Below, one piece after another: positions 24,300 to 37,280 of a DNA stretch of 64,000 nucleotides (its first letter is position 1; each line of letters opens with the position of its first letter). Below the pieces are notes generated by a model. The model had not been told where the DNA came from. It was given only the letters and a program-made list of their open reading frames with translations, and made no database searches. The translations under genes were made by a program, and so were the position numbers. The DNA lies in the NCBI RefSeq assembly GCF_020520425.1, contig NC_079491.1, positions 36,239,027 through 36,303,026 of the forward strand. Direction: 5' to 3'. Origin of the DNA: Spinacia oleracea. Lineage: Eukaryota; Streptophyta; Magnoliopsida; Caryophyllales; Amaranthaceae.

Positions 24300-25960
24300 T
24301 TTTTTTAGGGAAGTTAAATTAAAATACTTGATATAACCTTTGTGTATTCTAGCTTTTTAAAAAAAAAATTATAAAAAGAGAAACTTAATTAATAATTTGT
24401 ACTTTTTTTAAGGTAATTAATTGCTCCGTACTTGTATTGTTATAGCCGCATAGGGGGCTCCATACTTGCATATCCATCTTCAGATCTAAACCCCAAAAAG
24501 AATCATTCACATAAACTCTCAAAAGTAAACTCCAGCAAAAACTAAGCACAGCCGTTCCTACCGAACCTTTCACCGATCTCCTCCATTTACCACCAACTCC
24601 GGTGCACCGCCTTTATCCACCGCCTTCCAAACTCCGGTGAATGTCGTGTGTCCCGCAACTTTCGTTAATTTGAGGTTAGTATTCTCAATTTTGTTTTTCA
24701 TAGTATTCATTCTACAAATAACCTAGGGATTACGAAATTTTTTGTTATCTATTTGTAATATATCTCTAAGGAATTCTAGCTTGTTTATTGACAAAAAAAT
24801 AAAAAAAAGTAAGGAATTCTTGTTATATCACGTCGAATTAATTTACCAGAAGCATTGCCCGTTTGATGAATACATAGACGGAGCAAGAATTAAATCGAAT
24901 TACACTACTACAGGTAGAATCACCGTCGAATGAATTCCATGAATTAATGTATTTAAATTGATTTTCTTTTAGACAGATCTAAACGCGGGGGTGAAAAAAG
25001 ATACCGAATTCTTGATTTTTCGGACTCGTAGCGAGTTTTGTTGACATATGCGGTCAGTTTTCAATTTCTTCGACCTCATTTTTATCGGCGGAAAAGTTCC
25101 AAAATGTAGGTGAGTTTTTCTATTCTAGGTTTGAATTTTCGTTGGAATTTTTTGAATGTTATGAATGAACAAAATATTTATGTAATGATTGTTTTTGATT
25201 ATTAGTAGATCTATTTGCATTTTTCTTTAAGTCTATTACTTTAAATTAATCGAGTCACCATGTAAAGTCACATGAATTGCTTTAGTAATAAAATACAAAG
25301 TAGAAGTATTGTGTGTTTAGATTTTCTTTCATTGGAGTAACTTTGAGTCTTTTCCTTATTTCAGATTTGTGGTCTGCAAATGTGTACTTTTTTAAAATGA
25401 ATTGGGAGCTCAATTCATTGTGATTGATTATGAATCTTGCGACTTGTTTTGGATTTTTGCGATTGTTAATGATTTTAGATCTTGTTAAGTCTTTCCATTT
25501 CCTTTAGTTTTTCGATTAGATCTATGCGGGGGGTTATTAATCGTACATTCGTACATACTTCGTATTTGATTTTTCTAGTTATTAATTTTTTTTATTATAT
25601 GTTGCACTGACATTTTTCCTTTTCTTTCCGGGTCTTTGATGTCATTGCAGGTCTGTCAAAATCCAAAGACAATGCCAAAGATGTCAAGCAAATTAATTTT
25701 TCTATTTTTCAATCGGAGTTCTTCATGATTTCACAACATTCTTATTATTGTGAATCCACTATCCATTATTTACCATTGTTCATATTTTGTATTCTACTAC
25801 GAGCATTGTATAAGATAAAATTGTAAATATATTTCATGGGAGCAATAAAATAGTCATATTTGAATTTTGAATTTTTATTTTGGTATTGTATAATATCAAT
25901 ATTCCATAGTTACTTGAAAATATATTGTCTATCTTGAACTGCATTAATTTAGGGATGCGT
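24300..25960 (+). other. Non-repeat segment between the subterminal clusters, possibly captured gene sequence
   Basis: This stretch separates two clusters of the same subterminal repeat. At 24560-24680 it is locally GC-richer (CCGAACCTTTCACCGATCTC, CACCGCCTTTATCCACCGCC) and ends in a splice-donor-like GAGGTTAGT. CAGGTCTGTCAAAATCC at 25650 looks like an acceptor and exon start. It resembles a 5' UTR with exon and intron pieces of a plant gene, but no protein could be read, so origin and function are unknown. Confidence 0.35.
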
Positions 25961-25984
25961 GTGTTACTATTTTTGAATAATATT

Positions 25985-26290
25985 AAAAAAAGGGTAGAAT
26001 ATAGAACGGTTGTGTAAGGAAAATGCTTTCTATTTTAATATTAAACAGGAAGTATATAGTACGCCTATGTACGGAAGATGTTCTATATCTCAATATTTAA
26101 TAGGAAGAATAGAGGACGGTTATGTACGAAAGACGCGCTTTATTATGAAGTATAGGAGACGGTTATGTACGTTAACCGTTCTATATTCCTTCTTCATTTT
26201 ATGATTTTAGGAAAGGAATAGAGGACGCTTATCTCTTATTACTGTACTTTATGACTAGGTATATAAAACGCTTCTTTTATCCGTTTTATA
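25985..26290. repeat. CACTA left subterminal repeats, inner cluster
   Basis: Further copies of the same unit (ATAGAACGGTTGTGTA, ATAGAGGACGGTTATGTACG, ATAGGAGACGGTTATGTACG, ATAGAGGACGC), some in opposite orientation. The right end carries only one or two degenerate relatives (TATAGGACGCC, read on the minus strand near 47795). Confidence 0.65.
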
Positions 26291-26334
26291 AACTTTATAG
26301 CGCGTTGAGTTGGAGAACGCGTCTAACGCAATTT

Positions 26335-26415
26335 CGATGGTGCAGGCGTGTGCACCTAGATCTAGGTGCATCGGGATTAAAACGCAAACATTTTAAAACA
26401 AAACGCGTATTTTCA
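26335..26415. repeat. Inner inverted repeat, left arm, with palindrome
   Basis: GATGGTGCAGGCGT precedes a near-perfect palindrome (half-site GTGCACCTAGA, centre 26360/26361), then AAAACGCA and AACAAAACGC. The right arm (47700-47778) has the same order in inverted orientation. Confidence 0.75.
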
Positions 26416-26626
26416 TTAATTCTGCAGTTAAAAAGAACAAGTCTCACAATACAAAAGAACATCATGTGCTCTGTTCTTCCCTGTTTAGTTTTCGCGATTT
26501 TTTTTGTTGTTCGCTCCTTTTTGCGGGTATTTATATGTCTGGGCTTCATAATTTTGAATTCAAAAAGTGTGAATAGGAGAGAGAAAGCTTACATTTGTGC
26601 ATAAATTTTTTTAGAGAGAGAAACTG
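26370..26626 (+). promoter_or_regulatory. Presumed promoter and 5' leader of the FAR1-like gene
   Basis: A TATA-like TATTTATATG at 26528-26537 lies about 90 bp upstream of the ATG. Two AAAAGAACA motifs near 26430-26462 point opposite to those in the introns. The leader contains AGAGAGAGAAA just before the ATG, as does the block near 45095. Confidence 0.35.
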
Positions 26627-29600
26627 ATGGAAAATTCTCAAATATTCCATGATTTCTCTGTTTCAACATCAATTTCGAATGATTCTTCTTCTTGTCATCT
26701 GAATTCTTCAGCTGAAAATCAGAGTTACGAAGGTATTCTTTCAATTTGTAATAACGAGTTGCATTTTTCTTTGATTTTATGATTTCGATTTCATAATAAT
26801 CGTACTTTTTATGTTTTTTGTGATTGTAATTAGTTTGATTAATTTAATTTTGAATCTCATTCTTCGTTGATTTTGGTGATTGTTGATAATGAAGGTTACG
26901 AATTGGTTTTTTTCGTTGATTTCGCATTTATTTCATTTATGTGGTGAAACTGATTCTGTAATAACTATTATATTTAAGGAATATACGTTGATTTTGTCTG
27001 TTTGCAGAAAAGAACATTGTATCATTTCAGAAGAACATTTTTCAGTATCAAATGAACATGTTTAGAATACGTATTGAGACGTTCCTTTTTATTATATTTA
27101 GCTTTTCAAATAAACACTGATTGTTCTTTATTGATTGTTCTTTTAACTCTTCATTGATTGTTCTTTAAGTCATAGTGTTCTTTTCGGTCACCTTTTGTGT
27201 TCGTTTACTCTATTTTTATTGTTCATTTTAATAGTTACTGTTCCTTTGATTCTTTATTGGTTTTTTTATTATATCTGCACGGATTGTTCTTTTATGTTTT
27301 TATGAGTTTACATTGTTCTTTTGATTGACAAAACTGATTGTTGATAATTATGCCGATATTGTTCTTTTAGGTTTTAATGTGTTCTTTTGATTGACAAAAC
27401 TGATTGTTCTTTTAACTGTTTATTGATTTTTCTTTTAATGCGTAGTGTTCTTTCCAGTCTAGTTGGAGTGTGTAATTTACTCTTGATGCATTGTTCTTTT
27501 CTAATAGGTACTGTTGTTTTTTTATTCTTTATTGGTTGTTCTTTTATATCTGCCCAAATTGTTCTTTTAAGTTTTAATGTGTTCTTTTGATTGACTAATT
27601 GATTGTTCTTTTAACTCTTCATTGATTGTTCTTTTCATGCCTAGTGTTCTTTTCAGTCTACATGGATTGTTCGTTTACTCTTGGTGCATTGTTCTTTTTA
27701 ATGGCTACTGTTCTTTTAAGTTCTTTTGTTCTTTTCTTTTTCTGATTTTTTTTATTTTATAAATTTCCAGATATATTAAATAATGCAGTTAATAATTCAG
27801 AACAAAATGATGCTAATGAGGATCCAGAATCCTATGTGCATGGTTGTTGGCCAAGGTACATGAATTGTACTTTTACTTGTTTATCACAATGTTCGTTTAC
27901 GTCTTGTGTTTGTTCCTTTATCATACTTATGATGTTCTTTGTGTTCTTTTTTATCGTCATGCAGATTTTGAAGAACCAGTTTCATTAGAGGGAAGTGTAG
28001 TTAAGGATGATGATGAGGCGTATGAGTTATACAACAGTCATGCATTTAGGAATGGTTTTGGTACTAGGAAGGGTAAAAAGGAGTATAGAAGTGGTACTAG
28101 AATAGTTCGACAACGGTTTTTTGTTTGTGCATACGAGGGGTTTAAAAATCCAGATGGTGTTGTGCCTAAATCCTTTAAAAAAATTGATAGGAGAACTGGA
28201 TGCAAGGCTTCAGTTCAGTTTGATGTTGATAAGAAAACTGGAGTGTATGTTCTTTCTAAACATTCCCGTCTGCATAACCATTCAATGGTTCCTGCTAATA
28301 AGAGACACCTTATTAGGTCACATAGGCACATTTCAAAAGAACAATTGGCTTTTCTTACTATTTTTACTTGTAGTGGCACGAAGCTTGCTGATGTTCTTAG
28401 AGCTATGAGGAAAGAAGTTGGTGGTGAGGCGAATTTAGGCTTCACTGTTCCTGACGCGTATGATGCTGTTTTGGCAGAGAAGAAGAAAAAGTTGGATGGT
28501 TGTGATTCAAATCAGTTGATCAGATGGTTCGCTATGAGGCAAGCTAAAGAACATGATTTTTATTATGATTTTCAATTGAATGAAGAGAATCAGTTGATCA
28601 ATTTTTTTTGGAGAGATGGAAGAATGCGGTCTGATTATGAAGCTTTTGGTGATTTATTGATTCATGATACAACTTATCGTACTAATAAATACGATATGAT
28701 TTGTGGGCCTTTTGTTGGAATGAATCTTCACACTCAAAATATCATGTTTGGAGTGGGTTTTATATTGAATGAGAAGGCAGGTACTTTTGACTGGCTTTTT
28801 AATTCTTTTTTGACTTCAATGGGAGGGAAGCAACCTGTGACTATCATGACTGATCAATCTTCTGCCATGGACAAGGCTATAAGGTAAAGTTCTTTTAGGT
28901 TGTTTGTATGTTCGTTCATCAAACATTTTTGTTCTTTTGTATTTTTGTACTATTTTTTATGTTCTTTTTCTTTTGTCTTTCTGTTTAGTTTATATTTTTA
29001 TCTATTTTTTTTGTTTATGTTTTTTTAGGGAAGTGTTTCCAAAATCGAGGCATCGGTTGTGTACATGGCACATTGGGGAAAATGCTGTTGTAAACATCAA
29101 AGGTGTTATGGCCAAAGAAGGTTTCAAACGTTGGTTTGATTATGTTTTGAAATATACTGACACAGTTGCTGAGTTCGAGCATTATTGGAATAGGTAATAA
29201 TTATTTTGCTAATAGACTGATTAGTATTTAAAATTTTGTTTTGTTCTTTTCATTCGACAACATGTTTTTTGTAATGTTAAGTAGTGTTCTTTTCATGGTT
29301 GATGAAACTTGTTCTTTTAATCTGGTATTTTAATGTTCTTTTCTTTGTTTAATAGAGTCCATACTTCTTGAACTGTGATTGTGTGTACTTTCTTTTCAAG
29401 TTTTATTGTACTGTATATTGTTCTTTTTTTGTCTTCATTTGTTCTTTGTTTTACTCAGGGTGTTCGTTTTGTGTCTCTGATTGTTCTTTTGTTCTCCTTG
29501 TTTGTTCTTTTGTAGTCTTTTGGCTGATTACAATTGCGCTAAACATTCATGGATAATAAGATTAAATAGTTTGAAGGAGAAATGGTGTCCTGCATATAAC

Positions 29601-31157
29601 AAAGATTGGTTTTCTGGGGGTGTTTTGTCTTCTCAAAGGAGTGAGACTACAAATCATTCTATTTCTAGGAGGTTGCATAAAACGAATGGTTTATGTGATT
29701 TTTATAAGTGTTTTTTAGATGTAATTGATGAATGGAGAAGTAAGGAGAACAAGGGAGATTATAATTCTTCTACTGGAAATAGATATTACGCATGTGCGGA
29801 TAACATGTTATGTTTGCATGCGCGGGATGTGTATACCATTGCAATATATTTGATATTTGAGCAACGATTCATCAAAGCAATTGGTTTGAGGTGTCAACGC
29901 ATTTCCTATGAGTTTCCAGTTTCTAAGTACATTGTTGGGCATCCTACAAAGGATTTTATTAGACATGTTGTGATGTTTAATGAGCAAGAGATGGTTGTTG
30001 ATTGTACTTGCAAGTCATATGGAGAGATAGGAGTTCTTTGTTCTCATATTCTTCGAGTTTTCATTGTCCATAATGTTGAAGAGATTCCCAAACAATACAT
30101 TATGAAGAGATGGACCAAAAAGGCTATGAACACGATTGTTGAAGAAGGAGAAGATAGAGATAATGAAGTAAGTGTTGTTTCTGCTTCAGTTTGGAGGATG
30201 CAAAGCATAAGAAATTGCATTAAAGTTATAAATGAAGCTCAACATTGTCCGGCTGCAAGGAAGCTTATTGATTTGGGTGTGTTGGATATTTCATGCAAAG
30301 TAAAGGAGTATATTGGTGGTGTTGAAGGGGATGGTAATGTATCAAACAAGTATGTGCGAGAAGAAACTCTACTTGATGTCGTTGAGCCTTCAACAGACAC
30401 AGTTTTGCCGGATGTTGTGGAACCGATTGCTGAAAAAGTCATTCCAACAATGATTCAAAATCCACCAAAGCGAAAGAGGAAGATTAAGAACGGGACTGAA
30501 AAGGCTAATGAGAGGAATGTGAGACCTAAAGGAATTGTTGAGAAGAAACGCAATAAACTGAAAGGTTGGAACAAGAGAAGAGAAAGACATGTTGATAATT
30601 TGAGGGAGGAAACTCAGTCTACTGATCAGGTAAACTGTTCTTTTTAAACATTTATTTGTTCTTTTATTACTTTTGAATGTTCTTTTTGTTTATCATTGTT
30701 CTTTTTTCCATTTTTATGTTCTATTTATCCTTTTTGTTTATGATCTTTTAGTTTACTTTATTATGTTCTGTTGGCAAATTGTTCTTTTTAATAATCTATT
30801 TGTTCTTTTATTCCTTTAGTTTGTTCCTTTTGTTTATCATTGTTCGTTTTTCTTTCTATATGTTCTTTTGTCTTTTTGTTTATGTTCTTTTGCTAAACAG
30901 TTCATTTTTTAAAAGAACATCTATTTGTTCTTTTAATGTTTATTATGTTCTTTTTTGAACTGTTCTTTTTTATTATCTAGTTTGTTCTTTTTTCTTCTTA
31001 ATCATGTTCTTTTTTTCCTTATTGTTTCTTTGTTCTTTTTCAGTGTATCATAAATTTACCTGTTGGTGGGGTTTTGGTTCATCCAACATCTTCAAATTCA
31101 CAATTGGAAGCATATGTTCCAGATGATTATTTTGGAGTACACATACAACCTTTGTAG
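26627..31157 (+). CDS. FAR1/FHY3-like MULE transposase, six exons, apparently intact
   Basis: Exons read as 26627-26732, 27771-27842, 27965-28883, 29029-29193, 29516-30629 and 31044-31157. All have GT/AG borders, phases agree, and the sum is 2,490 nt (829 residues). A FAR1-type DNA-binding domain covers about residues 76-165 (EAYELYNSHAFRNGFG, CAYEG, GCKAS, HNHSM). The MULE transposase core has Asp in IHDTTYRTN (~292), Asp in MTDQSSAMDKA (~355), LCTWHIGE, and Glu in SSQRSETTN (~462), the expected DDE set. A SWIM zinc finger CTCKSYGEIGVLCSH sits near 585. The C-terminus is basic (PKRKRKIKNG, KKRNKLKGWNKRRERH), probably nuclear targeting. No frameshift or stop is seen. It converges on the Ulp1-like gene. 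The product would cut and move MULE-type ends; whether it acts on CACTA ends is unknown. Exon 1 and the 27842 donor are the least certain. Confidence 0.85.
26733..31043 (+). repeat. Dispersed TGTTCTTTT motif in introns of the FAR1-like gene
   Basis: Dozens of TGTTCTTTT or one-mismatch copies, spaced about 15-60 bp, fill the second half of intron 1 (27110-27760) and introns 2-5, including one copy directly abutting the exon 5 acceptor. Exons are nearly free of it. It is not a regular tandem array. Confidence 0.85.
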
Positions 31158-31702
31158 ATTGATTTACGATTGGTAATATTTTGATTTTTAGTTTGTTGTG
31201 TTTTTAATCATTTGTTTTTGTATTCTCAATAATGTTCTTTTACTCTTTTGATGTATATTTTTACGGGCTACTGATGTTTCGCTCAATCAATATTTTGAAA
31301 TGAGAATTTTTAGTTGTATATATTCTTATTTTTGTTTTGATTTTTGTGCAATTAGGATTGCAAAATTATTGCATAAAGGAGTATATGCTTAAATGTGAAA
31401 AGAACTTACTAAAAGAGAATAAAAAGAATTTTGGAAAGGAAAGAACATATCCCATGATATAGAAGAACATGGTCTGGGATTGAAAAGAACTTGAACGTTT
31501 AATTGAAATACTTGTTAAAAATATCCAAACTACTTATCTGCAACTACTAGAACATCTAATTGTTTCCAAAAGAACACCACACATGTTTAAAAGAACAACC
31601 CATAACTCCAGCAATAACCACATCTACAAAATATACCATTGTTTTTTAAAGCATACTTCTAATAAAAGGTAACTATTATTCTGCCTTCATGAAAACAACC
31701 AA
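31158..31702. other. Intergenic region between the convergent genes
   Basis: 545 bp between the stop of the FAR1-like gene and the stop of the truncated Ulp1-like copy. The motif changes from TGTTCTTTT to AAAAGAACA here. The tandem duplication begins at about 31195. No gene is seen. Confidence 0.6.
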
Positions 31703-34700
31703 CTATTCAACTTGATTAGCTCTCTTCAATGCCAGATACGTTAGCTCATGCCTTTTGTTCAGAACGGATAATAAGATTTCAGTACCGTACCGCATTCTCA
31801 GCTTGCAAATAAAGTCCTTCTGAAAACATAAAATAGTACATTAATAAAAGATTATATATTAAAATAATATACGTACATATATTCAAAATTTACTTACATC
31901 TTCATCTGTGTTTTTGAAGCCATAATTCGAAGTCTGGTTGCCTTTGTAGGTCTCCATATGCCTCATTGCATATACCCCACAATCAGTCTTGTTTGTTCTG
32001 TTTTTCCATGGCATTTCAAGCAACACAATTTCATATGCTGAAATCTGTGCCTTCCGCAAAGGATGTCCTTCTTGTTCACAAAATATTGTCCATGCTTCAA
32101 ACTGAAATAAAAAGAACATTTAACTTAGTAAAAGAACAAAGAACAAAGAACAACAAAGAAACAAAGAACAACAAAGGAAGGAAAAAAGAACATTTAATTT
32201 AGTAAAAGAATAAAGAACAACAAAGGAAAGAACAAATAAAATATATAAGAGGAAATTCTTCAAATAGACTTACAGTTCTTTCTGCAAATGTTTTATATTT
32301 ATCATCATATGTAATTCCTTCAGGTAAGGAGAGATTGTCAATGATCTCCACCTTCTTCTCCTTTTGGTTGATTACAATGAGATAAAAATGATCACCAGAC
32401 CAGACTGGAAAGAACAACTACAAGCAGAGAAAAGAACATTAAACAAAGGAAAACGAACATATGTAAAAAAGAAAAGAACAATTTTATAATTTTACCAGAT
32501 GGAATCCCTTCAAAGACTTCACACCAGCAGTTACATACTCATGGTGTACACTTAAAATAAAATTTTCTAAGCGTTTGCCCTCGGTTGCTTGACTATCCTG
32601 TGATCCACCATACGGTTCATTCTGGCAGAGCATATTCTGCACCGAAAAAAAAAAATTTAAAATATATGTTATATAATAAAAATAACTGAAGAAGTACGAA
32701 AATATGATTTTTTATTGATATTAAAACTTACGAAAGGGATTGTAGAGAAATAGAACTTCAAGTTACTCTTGACACTTTGATCTGGATCATCATTCAGTAT
32801 TCTTGCAAAAGTGTCAATAACATTATTCATCACCCACACATTGGGAGCTGTTTTAAAGGAAAAGAACAAAAATATGAGTAAAAGGAACATCAACAGCATT
32901 TAAAAGAACATTTTAAATTCCAATAATTAAATATATACCTAGGGTTTGAAACTCTTCTCTGGTAACTATATTCCAATCATCAGTGTACAACACCTGACTG
33001 TTATAAGAATGAAAATAAAATTTCCATAAGAACATGTACAAAAAGAACATCTACATTCAAATACTTGTAATAGTATAAAATTCTTACGTTGGTCTTCCCT
33101 TTCCAAAGGCATAATCCAGTACGCATCGCATGTCCTTTTCCTTTTGATTCAACTATTCTTCCCCAACCAGTAGGTGTGAATACTGAGTTAAGAAGGGTGA
33201 CAGTAACTTGAGGGGAACATTTTTCTTTCTCTTAACAAGTTTAGGTACTTGTACGTTATCTGGATCCTCTTCCTCACTTATGAAAACAAAGACATTATAA
33301 AGTAAAAAGAACATATTAGAGGGAAAAACGAATTCAGACTAACAATAAAAAGAACAACAAAGTGAAAAGAAAAGAACATTTTATAAATGATAATGAAAAA
33401 TAACTTGTAATAATAAACGAAAAATAACTTATAAAATAAAATGCAGTAGTCATACTCTATGTTCATAGATGTAGGTGCATTTTCTGGTTGCGAGTACACC
33501 GCACTTGGAGTGCTAAAAGAGTGGAAAGAAAAGAATATATTACTATAAATAAAAAGAACAAAAGCGAGAAAGAAAAGAACATTAAATTGAAGATTATGAA
33601 AATTATATTTTAATAAAATACAGTAGTCTTACTTCAGGAATATTGATGGAGTTTCCATTTCAGTCTGCGACTCAGCGGCAGTCGGAGTCTTAAACTCGGA
33701 TTCTTCAGTTCTAACAGTTGGAGACATGGGGTTTCCATCTTCAGCTCCTTTGATTAAACCTTCCATAGTCTGAAACTCGGAGTCTTCAGTTCTAACGGTT
33801 GGAGACATTGGTTTTCCATCTTCAGCTCCTTGGATTAAACCTTCCATATCTGATCTCACATTTTCAGGTTCTTTGTGTATTACAAAAAAAAAAAAGAACA
33901 TGTGAGGAGAAACAAAGAACACAATGAGAAGAATTAAAGAACAAAAGTGCAATGAAAAAGAACATATAAGTTAATATTAAAAGTAGGAAGATATTAAAGT
34001 AAATATAGAAAGAACATAAAGAAATATATGAAAGGAACATTCCGAATAAAAGAAACAAAAGATCCATTAATTAATTGTATAAAGACAGAGAATTAATAAA
34101 AAGAACAAATCAAACGAATAAAAAAACAAATAATTGTTTATAAAAGAACATTGTGAATAATGAAAGAAACAGTCACATATTTATTATACATGTGTATGTG
34201 AACTGTTTTAAAAGAACGCATACTCAGTTTTTTCTGTAGGTGGCTGTTGTTTTTCAGCTTCATCTTTGTTGTCCCCTGAAATTGTCTCCAAATCACGTTC
34301 AGTCAAAGTTTTGTTTGCCAAGATTGCTTCTAATCTCATTTCCTCTTCAAAGTCGTGTGCCTGAGGAGGAGGATTTGAATCGGAAACCATTCCAAGCTTC
34401 AATGTCAAATCAGCAAATACATTAGGCTGGGAAGGCATGATCGGAGGTGTTAAAAATGGTGGCAAATCAAATGGAACATCCTCAGATTCCTCGATTTCCT
34501 TTCTTTCATTTCCTTCTGTTGCCTTTCGTACTGCTTCCTCAAATAGTATTGTGAAGTAGTCTGAGCTGAAAAATTCTTTACCTTGACTGAGGATTGAACC
34601 AATCTCCTCAGTATTCCTTCCTTCTTACCGCTCTTCTATAGAGTTGCCCTTCTCAAAAGTAACTGGAATTTCAGTTACAGAGCATGTTGACCACATTTTT

Positions 34701-37280
34701 GCCATATTGAATGGCAGACTTTTTTTGACATCAATAGTAGTGTCAAAGAACTTTCTGGACAACGACAATAAGTCGTTGAACTTGTTCATGACACTACTGA
34801 GTTCAGTAGTGGTTTTAGTGAATTCAGCATGGAATTCCTGTTTAACAATAACAACAATAAGGACTGGATAAATAAAAAGAACATTCGAATGGAAAAAAGA
34901 ACAAGAGAGATTCCTAAAAGAACATTCAAGTAGAGCTTAGAAACATTGTTAAAGATCGAAAGAACATGTTAAAGAGATAAATGAACATGTAAATAACATG
35001 CTTAAACATATAAAAGAACATATTCAAATGTAAAGAACATCTTTTTAAGAAAAAAGAACATGCTTAAATAACATGAATAAACATTTAAAAGAACATGTAA
35101 AAGAACGTAAAGAACTAGTTTTTGATAAAAAGAACATAAACACAGAAAGCAAAAAACATGGTAGGAAAAAATATTATATTGAGGACGTAAAAGAACATTT
35201 GTTGGAGGAAAAAGAACATTACAATAAAAACGTTGAAAAAATAAATGCAATGGTTTTGTTGAGTGAATTTAATTTTTACCTCAATTGTAGAAGGGACTTT
35301 TGCTTTCTCACTGGGGTCTGCCTGTTGCTCTGGCAAATCTTTGTCATCCCCGAGTTGAGTCACTGGTGCACCTTGATGTTCTCTGGGCACATCATTTGTG
35401 GACCAGTTAGGCTCTTGGTGTTGATGTTGCTGTTGTGGTTGCTGCAGTGGTTGCTGCGGTGGTTGTTCATCATGTTGCTGCTGTTGTTGTTGTGGGTGTT
35501 GAAGAAGAAGTGATGGTGGTTGTTCACTGAGTGCTTTTTGCTGTTTGAGCAGCTCCATCTCCTCCCTGTACAGTTGTAGCTCAGGTGGACCTTGAATTCT
35601 GTCCAGAATCAAGCCATGTCCGAAGCCTGTAGCATTGTCATTGCGTACCCTGCTGCTTATCATATCTCTTGTCCAGCAAGAAATTAGGGGGAAGATCCTT
35701 GGAGGGTACTCTTTAGACCTGTCAAAAATCGACCCGACCCGAAAACCGACCCGAACCCGACCCAGAAATACTGGATTCTGAACAAGATTTTGTGACCCGT
35801 AACCCGATTTTATCCGAACCCGAGCAACCCGAAAAGTAATGGGTCAAAACCCGACCGAACCCGTTTTGGACCCGATCGATTGAAAATCATTGCATTTATA
35901 GTAATAAATGAGATTATGAGAAAATTTAAGCATAATAAACATGTTGTTTTTACTATTGTTGTGTGTAATATGATTTTAATTTCAATTATACGTCATTTAA
36001 TGGTTGGATTTGACTAAATATAAACTTGTGTAGGAAAATTTGTTAATTTGTGCCCATATTTTGTATATTTATCACCTAAAGTAATGAAAATATAATGCGC
36101 GTTTTAAAATCTCTCAACCCGTTGGGTCGACCCGAACCCGAAAGTTCTGGGTCTTGAACAAGCATTTGTAAACCCTAACCCGAAAGTGACCGACCCGACT
36201 CAACCCGAACCCGAACGTAATTTTTGATAACCCGACCCGACCGACCCGTTTGACAGGTCTAGTACTCTTCCATGATCTGCACCCGATCGAAATAACATAC
36301 CTAATTTAACAATAACAACATAATTTATTGTTAGTTAGGTGAAAGAAGAAGATGAAAGTAATATATATAACAAAGGGAAATGCTAACTTAATGATTGAAA
36401 TTTACCATTAGAAATGGTAGTGGACCAGCAAACCATCTGCTACGGTCCACATTCTAGTACATAGCTGCCCCAAGAAGGCTGGTGTATGCATACTGGCACC
36501 AATTTAGATTCCTCACTTGCTCCAAGTCTACAGTGCTTGCTAGGAATATGAAGTTTGGCTTTTGAAACAGAAAAATATAAAAGAAAAGAACATTAATTAT
36601 GATTTTAAATAGAATAAGAAAATAGAACATTCAATAGAAAATAAAGGAACATTAGAGAGAATGAAAAGAACAATGAAAGAAGAGCAAAAGAATATTGAAT
36701 ACAACTGAAAAGAACACAACTAACATTCATATAAAGGAAAGTACACCAATAGGACATTCAATGGAAAAGAAAGGAACATCATACAGAATAAAAGAACAGT
36801 GAAAGAGAAAAAAAGAACATGGAATTCGACAAACAAATAAAAGAACAATAAAAATATTAATAAACATTTAAAAGAACATAATACGCAAACAAAAGAACAT
36901 TAATGAGAAACAAAAGAACATTAATGAGAAACAAAGGAATTTTGATGTATACCGATAAATTAATAGTGGATTTAATGCAGGTGTTAACTGCAACCACTAG
37001 GAAAGATCTCTTCCAGTTATCATCAACTGGAGTCTCATCTTTGATCAGTTTTTCAACCATTTCTTTCAATTTTGGGCATCCAGACTTCACTTTCCAGTAT
37101 CCCCAAAATTCAGCAAAAACCCTCAACACTTCAGGATCTTGTTCATCAGTCCATTCCACGACCGGAGCTCCTCCAATAGGTATACCGTACACCAGGTATA
37201 CATCCTCTACAGTAATATCAAGGGAAGACTTTGGTAGATGCAAGGACCGGTCGGACGAGTTGAAATTCCTAACCAACTCG
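31703..37280 (-). pseudogene. Ulp1/SENP-like gene, 5'-truncated tandem copy
   Basis: A near-identical copy of the 3' part of the gene at 37794-46544, starting inside exon 7 at 37280 and keeping exons 8-19. Catalytic exons: 32417-32274 (His, Asp) and 32101-31898 (Cys codon 31979-31981), with the terminal exon at 31819-31703. It shares all three in-frame stops (36454-36456, 34625-34627, 33153-33155) and the exon 9 MITE, so the damage came before duplication. One visible amino-acid difference is Ser versus Trp in QT(S/W)NYG. Without a promoter or first exons it is unlikely to be expressed as a protein. Confidence 0.85.
35714..36261. mobile_element. hAT-type MITE in Ulp1 exon 9, copy 1
   Basis: 548 bp with 13-bp terminal inverted repeats TAGACCTGTCAAA/TTTGACAGGTCTA and an 8-bp target duplication GTACTCTT (35706-35713 and 36262-36269). 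Subterminal regions are rich in CCCGA/ACCCG units at both ends. It has no coding capacity. The insertion plus TSD adds 556 bp to the exon, which shifts the frame. Confidence 0.9.

Noticed and set aside
24106-26290. A separate small CACTA element ending near 26290
   Set aside because: No TTTTGTAGTAGTG end or repeated TAT target is present there; the only matching right end is at 47845.
26251-26604. Plus-strand open frame of 117 codons upstream of the FAR1-like gene
   Set aside because: It spans the inner inverted repeat and promoter region, has no recognisable domain, and is also open on the opposite strand.
27060-31060. CRISPR-like array suggested by regular short repeats
   Set aside because: Spacing is irregular, the repeat is a 9-mer without unique fixed-length spacers, and the sequence is eukaryotic intron DNA.
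35073-35513. Plus-strand open frame (and its copy at 41164-41604)
   Set aside because: Antisense of the Gln-rich Ulp1 exon 9, where CAG/CAA repeats read as Leu/Trp-rich peptide on the other strand.
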